From Deinococcus cellulosilyticus NBRC 106333 = KACC 11606 (GTDB lineage: Bacteria; Deinococcota; Deinococci; Deinococcales; Deinococcaceae): a DNA stretch of 64,000 nt. Positions 7,208 through 15,143 of this stretch are shown here, piece after piece; position 1 is the first letter of the stretch; every line of letters starts with the position of its first letter. Made by a program: the position numbers and the translations under genes. Under the pieces are notes generated by a model, which had not been told where the DNA came from, did no database searches, and was given only the letters and a program-made list of their open reading frames with translations. The DNA is taken from contig NZ_BJXB01000010.1 in NCBI RefSeq assembly GCF_007990775.1, positions 132,539-196,538 of the forward strand, given 5' to 3'.

Positions 7208-10200
7208 ATGCCACAACCCACTGCTGCGACCTCTTGCTGGCATCTTCAGACCCTGGGCACCGTGAACCTGTGCTCAGGACACCACCAGCGGCCCCTGGAC
7301 CGCCGCACCGCCCTGCTGCTTGCTTATCTTGCCCTTGAGGGAAAAGCCCACAAGCACCGCCTGGCCGGGATGCTCTGGCCGGATTCCGGTGAGGTCACCG
7401 CCCGGGCGAACATGCGGCAACTCCTGCGCCGCCTGCGGGTGGGACTGGGTGCCAGTGTGGTGGATGGAACGGTGCACCTGCACCTCACCGATGCAGTGCA
7501 GGTGGACGTGTGCCTGCTGCAAGACGCCGTGGCCAGCAAAAACCACCAGAAGGTGCTGGCTTTTGAAGGGGAGTTGCTCGAAGGCATCGAGGTGGATGAC
7601 CTTCCCGAAATCCAGGAGTGGCTGGTCTCTGCCAGAGAGCAGGTCTTTGAGCAGCGCAGACAGGCAGCGCTTGCTGAATCCCTCAGGCTGGAGCAGGAAA
7701 AAGACTGGCAGGGTGCACTCACCTGCGCATTGATGCTGCTGCAACTGGACCGCCTGAGCGAGGAGGCCCACCGTCTGGTGATGCGCCTGCAGTACCTGCT
7801 CGGGGACAGAGGGGCTGCACTTGCAGCTTTTGAGCGCTGCCGCCAGGTGCTGCAAGAAGCCCTCGGAACCGACCCCACCCCGCAGACCTGCGCCCTGGCC
7901 CGCGACATCCAGCAGGGTGCGTTGCCGGGTCCTGCAGGGCCCGGTCCTGCTGCCTTGCCCCTTTCTGTGCTGCGACCTCCAGTGCTGGTGGGAAGAGAAC
8001 AGCACCTGCAGCGCCTGCAGAAAGGGAAGGCAACGGGCCTCCTTCCCCTCCTCACCGGGGAGACGGGCATGGGAAAAACCCGACTTGCCCTGGACTTCGC
8101 CCACCAGCAGGGAGCTGCCGTGCATGTGGCTTTCCGGTCCACCGATCAGGGCATTCCCTACGCGGGCCTCTCCAGGCTGCTGAAGATGTTGCTGCAAGCC
8201 TCCCAGCGTGCACAGTGGCCTGGCTGGGTGCGTCAGGAAGTGGCCCGCATTGTGCCCCACCTGCACCCTGAAGTGCCTGCCCCCATCACCTCTGACCTGG
8301 AGCGCCTGCGGTTTTTTGAAGCCCTGGTGGAAGGGATCACCCTCAGCGCCAAGGACCTCCCCCTGGTGGTGCTGGATGACGTGCATCATGTGGACCCTGC
8401 CAGCCTGGAATTTCTGCAGTACCTGTTTTCCAAGGTGTTGCCAGAGCAGGCCGTTTTCCTGGTCACCTGCACCTCCCACAGTGCAGACCTCCCCCGGGTC
8501 TGGCAGGATCTGGTGCAGGCCGGACTGGCCTTTCAGGTGCACCTCGAAGCCCTGCGTCCGCACGAGATGCAGGAAATGCTGGACCACATGGGGGAAGCCT
8601 TTGCGGAAAAAGACATCCAGTTGCGGCTGATGGACTACTCGGCAGGGAACCCGATGCTGCTGGTGGAGGCCGCACGTTACCTGCTGGAATCAGACGGCTC
8701 TCTGCTGCCTGAAGGGCCCATCGGTGGGCAGGTGCGGCAGGTGCTGCAAAAACGCCTGGAAAATCTGCCTCTGGAGGTGCTGCGGGTGGCCCGGGCAGCA
8801 GCGGTGCTCGGGAACGACTTCACCTTGCAACGGGTGGCGGAGGTGCTGGGCAACCCGCCCGAAACCTTGCAGGTGCCCTGGGAAGCGTTGCACGAGAAAC
8901 AACTCCTGCAACAAGACCGCTTCACCCACAGTGAACTTCCAGAGGTGGTGCTGGGCAGCACCCCTCCAGCAGTGCTGAACCTGCTTCACCGCCGCGCCGC
9001 CCAGATCCTGGTGCAGGAGCAGGCTCCCGCTGCCGAAATTGGTCGCCACTGGCTGGCTGCCGGGCACCCCCTGGAGGCCGCAGCGGAATTCTCCCGGGCA
9101 GGGGAGCATGCCACACTGCAGTACCGGGCCAGAGAATCCGCCCACTTTCATGCGCAGGCCGCAGAACTGCATGAAGCCCTCGGAGACAGGGTCAGGGAAT
9201 TCGAATCGCTGGCAAGGCAGGCCGATGCCCTGGGTGTCCTTGCCGACCTGGAAGCCCATGAGGGGGTGCTTCACAGGCTGGAAGCCCTGGCATCCACCCC
9301 CGATGAGAAGGCCACCTACCACCTGCATCTGGCGCAGCACCATTTTGCCCGGGAAAACATCCACCTGCTCGCCCAGATTGCCCGGGAGGGCATCCACTGG
9401 GTGAGGCAAACCACAAACCATGTGCTGGAGTTGCGCTTTCAGGAGGTTCTGTTCTTCGAGGCCTACTACCGCCGTGATTCCCATGCAGCCCTGCAGGCCG
9501 TCCGGCAGGCCGCCGAACTTGCTGAGAAACACGGGGAGGTGTCGTGGCAGGCCCGGGCCATTGAAGGAGAAGCCCTCATTGTGGGAAACCACGACCTGCA
9601 GGCTTCCATCGGGCTGTTGCTGAAGGCCGAACAGCTGTACCGGGAAGCTGGAGACCGCACCGGGATCGCTGCAGCAGCCAGCAAGCGGGGCACCGATCTG
9701 GTGAAGTCCGGAGAAGTGCATCAGGCGTTGCAGGCTTTCGAAGAGGCCCACCAGAATCTGCAGGACATTCAGGGCCATGACGACGCCAGGGCCAACAGCA
9801 TTTACGGCATGAGCGTGTGTCTTGCCCTGCTGGGACGTTACCGGGAATCCCTGGGGTGGCTGAAGGGGGTCAGGGAAGGACAGTACCGTCACCTCCCCAT
9901 GCAGCAGATGATCATGCAGGTGCGTCTGGCAGGGATGCTGCTCACCTTTGGGGCACCAGATGAGGCTCTGGTGGAAGTGTCAGAGATCCTGAAAGAGGGC
10001 AAAGAACTCGGGTACAATCAGGCAGATTTGCTGCTGGTGGCTGCCCGCATTCACCGTCACCTGGGCAGAACAGCCGACGCCAGACGCATCTGGGAAGACG
10101 CCCACCAGAGCAACGAGGAGCACCCCGATCACTTCACCACCATCCGGCTGAGGCTGGAAGAGGCCGCGCACCTCCCGCTGGAAGCCCAGGTGGAGGCCTT

Positions 10201-10570
10201 GCAGGGCATGGAGGCTTTCTGCCGCAGCCATCACCTGGACCGTGCAGAAACCGCCTTGCAGGCCAGACGTGCCATTCTGCACCTGCAACTGGGCCTTGAA
10301 CCGCTGGAGGTGAACCCCACAGAAGCCCACCTTTACTTCTTCGGGATGGAGGACCGCTGGTTGCTGCAGGCCCATCAGGCGGCCCTGTTGCCACCCGTGG
10401 AGGCCCGTCAGGCGCTTGAAGCACTGCGTGCCAGGGTCCAGCAGGTGGTTTCAGAGCATGTGCCTGTGGAACATCAGGCCACGTACCTGAGGGCAAACCC
10501 TCAGATGGTGGCGTTGCAGGCCGTGCTGGGCCCCCTCACGGAAGACATGGACAGCCGAAGCCCATCCTGA
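7208..10570 (+). CDS. SARP/BTAD-type regulator with ATPase and TPR domains
   Basis: A roughly 1,120-residue regulator of the AfsR/MalT-like large ATPase class. The N-terminal 90 residues resemble a winged-helix DNA-binding domain of SARP regulators. A bacterial transcriptional activation domain follows (about 95-235, including LLQLDRLSEEAHRLVMRL and the AAFERCRQVLQEALGTDP segment). An ATPase module (about 255-600) carries Walker A LLTGETGMGKTR and Walker B LPLVVLDDVHHVDP. The C-terminal half is alpha-helical and tetratricopeptide-like. Such proteins activate transcription when ligand or partner binding frees the ATPase; the target is unknown. I prefer the ATG at 7208 because TAAGAT (7195-7200) lies 7 nt upstream as a leaderless -10; ATGs at 7181 and 7199 are alternatives, none with a clear ribosome binding site. 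It converges on the ABM monooxygenase with 4 nt between stops. Confidence 0.85.
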   Translation: MPQPTAATSCWHLQTLGTVNLCSGHHQRPLDRRTALLLAYLALEGKAHKHRLAGMLWPDSGEVTARANMRQLLRRLRVGLGASVVDGTVHLHLTDAVQVDVCLLQDAVASKNHQKVLAFEGELLEGIEVDDLPEIQEWLVSAREQVFEQRRQAALAESLRLEQEKDWQGALTCALMLLQLDRLSEEAHRLVMRLQYLLGDRGAALAAFERCRQVLQEALGTDPTPQTCALARDIQQGALPGPAGPGPAALPLSVLRPPVLVGREQHLQRLQKGKATGLLPLLTGETGMGKTRLALDFAHQQGAAVHVAFRSTDQGIPYAGLSRLLKMLLQASQRAQWPGWVRQEVARIVPHLHPEVPAPITSDLERLRFFEALVEGITLSAKDLPLVVLDDVHHVDPASLEFLQYLFSKVLPEQAVFLVTCTSHSADLPRVWQDLVQAGLAFQVHLEALRPHEMQEMLDHMGEAFAEKDIQLRLMDYSAGNPMLLVEAARYLLESDGSLLPEGPIGGQVRQVLQKRLENLPLEVLRVARAAAVLGNDFTLQRVAEVLGNPPETLQVPWEALHEKQLLQQDRFTHSELPEVVLGSTPPAVLNLLHRRAAQILVQEQAPAAEIGRHWLAAGHPLEAAAEFSRAGEHATLQYRARESAHFHAQAAELHEALGDRVREFESLARQADALGVLADLEAHEGVLHRLEALASTPDEKATYHLHLAQHHFARENIHLLAQIAREGIHWVRQTTNHVLELRFQEVLFFEAYYRRDSHAALQAVRQAAELAEKHGEVSWQARAIEGEALIVGNHDLQASIGLLLKAEQLYREAGDRTGIAAAASKRGTDLVKSGEVHQALQAFEEAHQNLQDIQGHDDARANSIYGMSVCLALLGRYRESLGWLKGVREGQYRHLPMQQMIMQVRLAGMLLTFGAPDEALVEVSEILKEGKELGYNQADLLLVAARIHRHLGRTADARRIWEDAHQSNEEHPDHFTTIRLRLEEAAHLPLEAQVEALQGMEAFCRSHHLDRAETALQARRAILHLQLGLEPLEVNPTEAHLYFFGMEDRWLLQAHQAALLPPVEARQALEALRARVQQVVSEHVPVEHQATYLRANPQMVALQAVLGPLTEDMDSRSPS

Positions 10571-10574
10571 TCTT

Positions 10575-10919
10575 TCAGCGGTGGTGCTGCTGGCTGTCCC
10601 CGGGGGCCTCCTCCCGTTCGGTCATGGAGTAATCCCGCACCACAGAGGCAATGCGCAGGCGGTAGTGCTCGAAGACCTCCTGCCTCCCCTCCTGCTGGGC
10701 GAGGCGGTGCAGTTCCAGGTTGCGCCATGTCTTGATGGCCTCCTCACTTTCCCAGAAGGACAATGACAGCAGTTTCCCGGGGTTTTTCAGGCTGCTGAAG
10801 CGCTCAATGCTGATGAAACCCTCGATCTCCTGCAGGTGGGGCAGGAGATCGGCAGCCAGATCCAGGTAGCGTGCTTCCCGGCCCGGGTGGTTTTTCACTT
10901 CGAAAATCACGGCAATCAT
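10575..10919 (-). CDS. Antibiotic biosynthesis monooxygenase (ABM) domain protein
   Basis: A 114-residue single-domain protein of the ABM/YgiN-like dimeric ferredoxin fold. Visible features are MIAVIFEVKNHPGREARYLDLA at the start (first strand and helix), HLQEIEGFISIERF, and LLSLSFWESEEAIKTWRN with the W-x-x-x-E-A-x-x-x-W pattern common in the family. Members are cofactor-free oxygenases or heme-degrading enzymes; the substrate here is unknown. Its ATG overlaps the stop of the upstream P450 gene (ATGA, 10916-10919), so the two are translationally coupled and probably act on the same compound or respond to the same cue. Confidence 0.85.
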   Translation of the reverse strand: MIAVIFEVKNHPGREARYLDLAADLLPHLQEIEGFISIERFSSLKNPGKLLSLSFWESEEAIKTWRNLELHRLAQQEGRQEVFEHYRLRIASVVRDYSMTEREEAPGDSQQHHR

Positions 10920-11983
10920 TTTGGTTCCTTTGAGTATTGCAGCAGGGGCACCCGGGTGTTGATGGAAGGGCGGTATCCCACACAGGAGAAGTGTTCTGGT
11001 TGCATTCCTTGTTCCAGCAAGGCCTGCAGGGCTGCTGTGACCAGGGTGATGGCCAAATTTTCACCGGGGCAGTGGTGGGGTCCTGCACCAAACGTCAAAA
11101 GTGGGGCAGAGGGGTGAACACTTGCGGTTCCCAGCAGCAGCAGCAGGGCAGAGCCAGCAGGGAGGGTGTGTCCATAAAGGGTGATGTCCCGGGCCGCGAA
11201 ACGCCGGGTGTTCTGCACCGGGCAGCCGTGCCGGGCAGCCTGCAGCACCACATCCTGCAGGGTCATCTTTCCTGAACGCAGGTCGGTTTGCAGCTCTGGG
11301 TGTTTTTTCAGGGCCAGCAAGGAAAGCCCGAGCAGTCCGGCGGTGGCATCACAGGTCTGCACCAGCAGTCCGATCAGGTTGCTTCTCCACACCCGGGGAT
11401 TTGTGGTGTTTTGCTGTGCCAGTGGACTTCGCTGCAGAATGTCTTCGAGCGTGTGGAGGGCGTGAATTCCCTCTTTCACATCGTCTGAGCCGGCCAGAGG
11501 GGACAGGCTGAACACCAGTGACAGGCACGCTGCAGAGAGCGTAGTGAGCAGGTCTTCTGGAACCCTGAGCAGGCTTCGCAGCCCTTCAAGACCCAGGTGA
11601 AAGGCCCAGTTCGGGTTTTGCAGGGACAGACCAGAGAGCCTGGATCGGGTGGCTTCCTGCACCTCCATTTCGGAAATGCTTTCCAGCAATTCCAGCACAA
11701 GAGGACGCAAGGTCTGGTGCATCTCCCCGTCGTTCATGCGGAGCAGGGAACGAAAAAAAGGCTCCAGCGGGGTGCCCAGCAGAGGGGTGGGCACAGGTTC
11801 ATGAGGAGGGCGCACACGTAAATCCGGGTGGTTGAGGGCTTCGACAATGGCCTCAGGGTGGGTCACCACCCACACCTGGAGGGTGGAGTCAAAGTGCACA
11901 GGAGGTCCTTTGAGCAGGGCCTCATGGTAAACACGAGGGTCAGGATGGGTGACAGCAGCAATGGGGTGGGCAGGAAACGACAT
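10916..11983 (-). CDS. Atypical, shortened cytochrome P450
   Basis: A 355-residue P450-like protein, about 40-50 residues shorter than usual bacterial P450s. The heme-thiolate loop is clear: LLTFGAGPHHCPG, with Cys as the axial ligand. The I-helix is weak (QTCDATAGLLG in place of A-G-x-D-T-T). The region expected to hold E-x-x-R reads VLQAARHGCPVQNTRR, so the Glu appears replaced by Gln, and the meander (D-P-x-x-F...P-E-R-F) between the K-helix strand region and the heme loop seems absent (GTASVHPSAPLLTFGAG). It may be a divergent monooxygenase, a peroxygenase-like variant or a heme-binding protein without P450 chemistry. The start at 11983 follows AGAAAGGA; a longer frame to 12301 would run across the divergent promoter region. 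Cotranscribed with the ABM gene. Confidence 0.82.
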   Translation of the reverse strand: MSFPAHPIAAVTHPDPRVYHEALLKGPPVHFDSTLQVWVVTHPEAIVEALNHPDLRVRPPHEPVPTPLLGTPLEPFFRSLLRMNDGEMHQTLRPLVLELLESISEMEVQEATRSRLSGLSLQNPNWAFHLGLEGLRSLLRVPEDLLTTLSAACLSLVFSLSPLAGSDDVKEGIHALHTLEDILQRSPLAQQNTTNPRVWRSNLIGLLVQTCDATAGLLGLSLLALKKHPELQTDLRSGKMTLQDVVLQAARHGCPVQNTRRFAARDITLYGHTLPAGSALLLLLGTASVHPSAPLLTFGAGPHHCPGENLAITLVTAALQALLEQGMQPEHFSCVGYRPSINTRVPLLQYSKEPK

Positions 11984-12037
11984 GGATGTCCTTTCTGTGG
12001 GAAATGAAATTTGGTGGAAGGCTTCTTGCCTGCATCC

Positions 12038-12066
12038 ATTATCCCTGTGCAGGCTGGCCTTGTCAT
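12038..12066 (-). promoter_or_regulatory. Predicted promoter of the P450-ABM operon
   Basis: Read on the minus strand, ATGACA (12061-12066) and GATAAT (12038-12043) are separated by 17 nt. Each matches the housekeeping consensus at 5 of 6 positions. The leader to the P450 start codon would be about 45 nt and includes AAAGGA. Confidence 0.6.
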
Positions 12067-12088
12067 GCAGCATCGGTTTGATTACCAT
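12060..12088 (+). promoter_or_regulatory. Predicted leaderless promoter of the ArsR-type gene
   Basis: TTGTCA (12060-12065) and TACCAT (12083-12088) are 17 nt apart. The ATG at 12095 follows the -10 by 6 nt, so the transcript would start at or next to the start codon. The -35 shares bases with the -35 of the opposite-strand P450 promoter, so the two polymerase sites cannot be filled at once. Confidence 0.6.
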
Positions 12089-12099
12089 CGAAGCATGAC
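12062..12099. promoter_or_regulatory. Inverted repeat, candidate ArsR operator
   Basis: GTCATGC (12062-12068) and GCATGAC (12093-12099) form a perfect 7-bp inverted repeat with a 24-nt centre. It brackets the arsR-type -10, covers both -35 elements on one side and the start codon on the other. This is a plausible site for autoregulation and joint control of the P450 operon, but the wide spacing makes it uncertain. Confidence 0.35.
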
Positions 12100-12805
12100 T
12101 GCACACCCGGACCTTGCAAGCCTTGCCCGCGTTCTGGGAGAGCCGAGCCGCATGCACATGCTTTCCCTGCTGATGGAAGGGCGGGCCCTCACCGCCAAGG
12201 AACTGGCCCACGGAACGGGCATAGAACCCGCCACTGCCACCAGTCACCTGCGCCAGTTGCTGGACCTCAACCTGGTGAGTTGCCAGCCGCAGGGCCGCCA
12301 CAAGTACTTCCGGCTGGCCTCAGCGGAAGTGGCCCGCCTGATGGAAACCCTGATGGTGCTTGCCCCCCGCACCCAGCAGACAGAAACCGACCTCCCACCC
12401 ATGCACCAGGCCCGCCTGTGTTACGACCATCTGGCCGGACGGCTGGGCACCTTTGTGACCCGAAGGTTAAAGGACCTGGAGGTGATCACGCCTGACTACC
12501 AGATCACCCCACAGGGGGAGGTCTGGTTCCTTGACCTGGGAATTCAGCTGCAACCCCTCAAAAAATCCCGCCGCAAGCTGGCCTACCCCTGCCTGGACTG
12601 GAGTGAACGCCAGGACCACCTCGCCGGGAGCCTCGGGGCAGCCCTCGTGGGCCATTTCACCGGTCAGGGGTGGCTCATTCAGACCAAACACACCCGCCTG
12701 CTCACCCTCACGGAGCAGGGCAATGAACAGTTGCAGGTGCTTTTTGGAGCATTGCCGGCAGGTGTTGTGTTCCAGCGCACAGGTTCAGCAGAAGCCAGCC
12801 ATTAA
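12095..12805 (+). CDS. ArsR-family transcriptional regulator
   Basis: A 236-residue regulator. The N-terminal 85 residues form an ArsR-type winged helix: LARVLGEPSRMHMLSLLMEG, then the helix-turn-helix TAKELAHGTGIEPATATSHL, then a wing with GRHKYFRLA. No metal-binding cysteine pair is seen in the recognition helix region, so sensing of a small organic molecule rather than a metal is more likely. The C-terminal 140 residues hold an extra domain (with CLDWSERQDHLAGSLGAAL) of the kind seen in long ArsR-like regulators. The start at 12095 fits a leaderless promoter; earlier in-frame ATGs lie in the promoter. It is divergent from the P450-ABM operon and overlaps its promoter, so it probably controls both. 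Confidence 0.85.
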   Translation: MTAHPDLASLARVLGEPSRMHMLSLLMEGRALTAKELAHGTGIEPATATSHLRQLLDLNLVSCQPQGRHKYFRLASAEVARLMETLMVLAPRTQQTETDLPPMHQARLCYDHLAGRLGTFVTRRLKDLEVITPDYQITPQGEVWFLDLGIQLQPLKKSRRKLAYPCLDWSERQDHLAGSLGAALVGHFTGQGWLIQTKHTRLLTLTEQGNEQLQVLFGALPAGVVFQRTGSAEASH

Positions 12806-12865
12806 TGTGATGAGATCTGGCCGTGCAGCCGCAAAGGCCACAACACCATTCCAGTCGAGGACCCC

Positions 12866-14137
12866 ATGCACACTTTGACCCGTGGTCAGAAAAGCCCCCT
12901 TGTTGCCTTCATGTCCGCTGTGGATTTCACAGTGGCCCTGTCTTTTCAGAACCCACAGCATCTCACGCTGGATGCCAGTGTTTTCGGGGTGGATGGGGCA
13001 GACCAGCTTTCCGATGACCGGTATTTTTGTTTTTTCAATCAGCCAGAGTCACCCCACGGGGCACTGAAACTGCTGCCTCCGGAAACAGGTGAACTGCAGC
13101 GTTTTCAGGTGAAACTGCCTCTTTTGCCACACACCATCCGCAAACTGGTCTTCACGGTGAGCATTGATGGAGCAGGCACCATGCGGGACCTGCCAGATGG
13201 GCAAATCACCGTGTATGCAGAAGGAAAGCCTGTGCTGGGCTTTCAGGTGCAGGGCACGGAATTCGAGCAGGAAAAAGCATTGATTTTTCTGGAGGTCTAC
13301 TTCAAAGACCAGTGGCGGGTTGCTGCGGTGGGACAGGGGTATTCGGGTGGGCTCAGCAGCCTGCTGAAGCATTACGGTGGGGAAGAGGAAGCCTCTCCTC
13401 CTCCGCCTCCTGTGGTGAACCGTGGGGTGGACCTCGAAAAGAAAGTGGCAGCACATCCCACTGGACAGCGGCTGGTCAGTCTGGTGAAAACCGTGAATGT
13501 CACCCTGGAGAAAAAAGGGGTGGCCGAAGAAAAAGCCCAGGTGGTGCTGGTGATGGACGCCACAGGCAGCATGAAAAACAGTTACAGAAGCGGTGCCGTG
13601 CAGAAAGTGGTGGACCGCATCGGGGTGCTTGCCATGCGCCTCGACGATGACGGCAAGCTGGAAACCTGGTTTTACGCGAAAGACTTCCACCACACCCCGG
13701 ATGTGACCCTGGACAACATCGATGGTTATGTGGCCCGCACGGTGCTGGACCAAAGCGGTGGTTTCCTGATGGGTCTGGGCCGGGCCAACAATGAACCTCC
13801 GGTGCTGCGTGCGCTGGTGGAGCGGCACAGAAACAGCCGTGTCCCGGTGCTGGTGCTGTTCATTTCTGATGGTGGGGTGAGCCAGACCGCTGAGATCAAA
13901 CAGGTGATCACCGAAGCGGCAGCATGCCCGATTTTCTTTCAATTCATGGGTCTGGCCGGGCGCAATTACGGGGTGCTGGAGAAACTCGACACCCTGGAGG
14001 GACGTGTGGTGGACAACGCCAGCTTTTTTGCCATCGATGACCTTACAGACCTCTCGGATGAAGACCTCTACAGCCGCCTCCTGCAGGAGTTTCCGCTGTG
14101 GCTCAGGGCAGTCCGGCAAAAGGGCATCCTGAGGTGA
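12866..14137 (+). CDS. TerD-vWA fusion protein (TerF-like)
   Basis: A 423-residue cytoplasmic protein. Residues 1-175 are TerD-like: LTRGQK near the start corresponds to the L-x-K-G-Q of TerD, and FGVDGADQLSDDRYFCFFNQ resembles the D-x-S-x-F-L-x-x-x-x-x-x-D-D-x-x-F-V-F-Y-N core that binds calcium. A proline-rich linker with five consecutive prolines follows. Residues 215-420 form a von Willebrand A domain with the metal-site motif VLVMDATGSM (DxTGS) and LVLFISDGGVS. TerD/TerF-type proteins belong to tellurium/stress and phage-inhibition gene sets; the precise function is not established. GAGG lies before the ATG. It stands alone: no other ter genes are near. Confidence 0.86.
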   Translation: MHTLTRGQKSPLVAFMSAVDFTVALSFQNPQHLTLDASVFGVDGADQLSDDRYFCFFNQPESPHGALKLLPPETGELQRFQVKLPLLPHTIRKLVFTVSIDGAGTMRDLPDGQITVYAEGKPVLGFQVQGTEFEQEKALIFLEVYFKDQWRVAAVGQGYSGGLSSLLKHYGGEEEASPPPPPVVNRGVDLEKKVAAHPTGQRLVSLVKTVNVTLEKKGVAEEKAQVVLVMDATGSMKNSYRSGAVQKVVDRIGVLAMRLDDDGKLETWFYAKDFHHTPDVTLDNIDGYVARTVLDQSGGFLMGLGRANNEPPVLRALVERHRNSRVPVLVLFISDGGVSQTAEIKQVITEAAACPIFFQFMGLAGRNYGVLEKLDTLEGRVVDNASFFAIDDLTDLSDEDLYSRLLQEFPLWLRAVRQKGILR

Positions 14138-14140
14138 ACG

Positions 14141-14166
14141 AAAAAAGCAGGCCCCGGGAGGCCTGC
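14141..14166 (-). terminator. Terminator for the minus-strand zinc-ribbon gene
   Basis: GCAGGCC (14147-14153) pairs with GGCCTGC (14160-14166). On the minus strand the hairpin is followed by six T residues (AAAAAA at 14141-14146 on the plus strand). It sits between the convergent TerD-vWA and zinc-ribbon genes. Confidence 0.8.
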
Positions 14167-14182
14167 CCGTTCTTGCAGGGGG

Positions 14183-14620
14183 TCAGGATTGCAGCAATTG
14201 TTCCTGCCTGCGGGTGAATTCTGCCGGGGTGATGCGTTTTTTCTGCAGGTCCTCAAAAAGCAGGTCGAGTTCAGAGAGGAGCTGTTCCACCCTGTTCTCC
14301 TCTGGCACCAGGGACACCAGACTTGCCAGGGCTTCTGTGGGGTCCACTTCGGTTTCGGTGTACTGCAGGTAGGTTTTGCAGTTCGGGCAACTGCGGCTGA
14401 GTTTCAGTTCCTGTGCGGCCACCGAGTCCCCGAGGGCCACATCGGTGAGGGTGGCTTTCACCCGCCGCTGGACCAGCTGGCTGAGGTCGAGGTTCAGCAG
14501 GTCCAGGCCTTTCTTTCTGGGGTGCCCGCGCACGGCTTCGCGGGTGAGCAGGGCCTCCATGTCCCGGCTGACCAGCCAGGTGTGTTCACAGGTGCTGCAG
14601 GTGCGTTTGAGCTGTGGCAT
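14183..14620 (-). CDS. Zinc-ribbon protein with SHOCT-like tail
   Basis: A 145-residue protein of unknown role. CSTCEHTW near the N-terminus and SCPNCKTYLQY in the middle give two CxxC knuckles that could form one zinc ribbon. The C-terminal 35 residues (LLSELDLLFEDLQKKRITPAEFTRRQEQLL) match the pattern of SHOCT tails, short helices found at the end of many membrane-associated or cell-surface proteins. The ATG at 14620 follows GAGGAAAG. It lies 9 nt after the end of the disrupted membrane-protein gene and was probably cotranscribed with it, so the insertion upstream may have cut it off from its promoter. Confidence 0.7.
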   Translation of the reverse strand: MPQLKRTCSTCEHTWLVSRDMEALLTREAVRGHPRKKGLDLLNLDLSQLVQRRVKATLTDVALGDSVAAQELKLSRSCPNCKTYLQYTETEVDPTEALASLVSLVPEENRVEQLLSELDLLFEDLQKKRITPAEFTRRQEQLLQS

Positions 14621-14629
14621 GGTCTTTCC

Positions 14630-15028
14630 TCAGGCCCTCGCGCGTTCTTTGAGGCCCAGGAACAGGCCTCCCACCACACCCTGCAGGATCTGGCCCAGCA
14701 GGCTGCTGATCACCCCGTAGAGGATGTGCCCGATCAGGCTCCAGACCATGGACGCAGAAAAAGCATTCTGAATCCAGGCAGCAGGGGTTGCGGGGAGTGG
14801 GAAGCCGAGCCACAGGGGCACCAGGATCTGGGGTCCGAGCACCCACCAGATGATGCCGTAGAGGGTTCCGCTTCTGAGGGCCACCCCGAGCGTCTGGGCT
14901 GGCCCGTAGATCAGGCCGAAAATCAGGCCGATGATTGCTGCAATCCCCAGGTGAACCAGGTACCCGATGAATTCGGAGTCCGAGCCAACCAGTTTTGCCA
15001 CGAAGGGCAGCACCCCCTGCCACTTCAT
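14630..15028 (-). pseudogene. Membrane protein, C-terminal part, split by IS200/IS605
   Basis: This is the downstream 132 codons of a small integral membrane protein (MKWQGVLPFVAKLVGSDSEF onward), with about three hydrophobic segments rich in glycine. The N-terminal 28 codons lie beyond the mobile element at 16467-16550. Joining the left flank ending TTCAT (15028) to the right flank starting GATGAATCC (16467) gives one open frame, ...GGVAFGFI-MKWQGVLP..., of about 160 residues, without frameshift. The fused N-terminus makes a glycine-rich first membrane helix that continues into LPFVAKLVGS, as I would expect for this type of protein. The reading frame can still start from ATG 15028 or a TTG at 15037 inside the element, so a shortened product is possible. 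The function is unknown. Confidence 0.8.
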
Positions 15029-15036
15029 GTCAAGCA

Positions 15037-15076
15037 ACCCCTTCCTCCCGTGACTTCAGTCACGGGAGGAAGGGGT
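15037..15076 (+). repeat. IS left-end hairpin
   Basis: A perfect 18-bp inverted repeat (ACCCCTTCCTCCCGTGAC and its complement) with a TTCA loop lies 9 nt inside the proposed left boundary. Subterminal hairpins of this kind are bound by the Y1 transposase in IS200/IS605 elements. Confidence 0.85.
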
Positions 15077-15143
15077 GGAAGGCTAAAGCCTGCCCATTTG
15101 TCAAAATCTCCACCTTGTTTTTTCACCATGTTAGACTCTCTTT

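Noticed and set aside
11984..12301. Longer P450 start at 12301 (minus strand)
   Set aside because: It would run through both divergent promoters and into the ArsR-type gene; the start at 11983 has AGAAAGGA.
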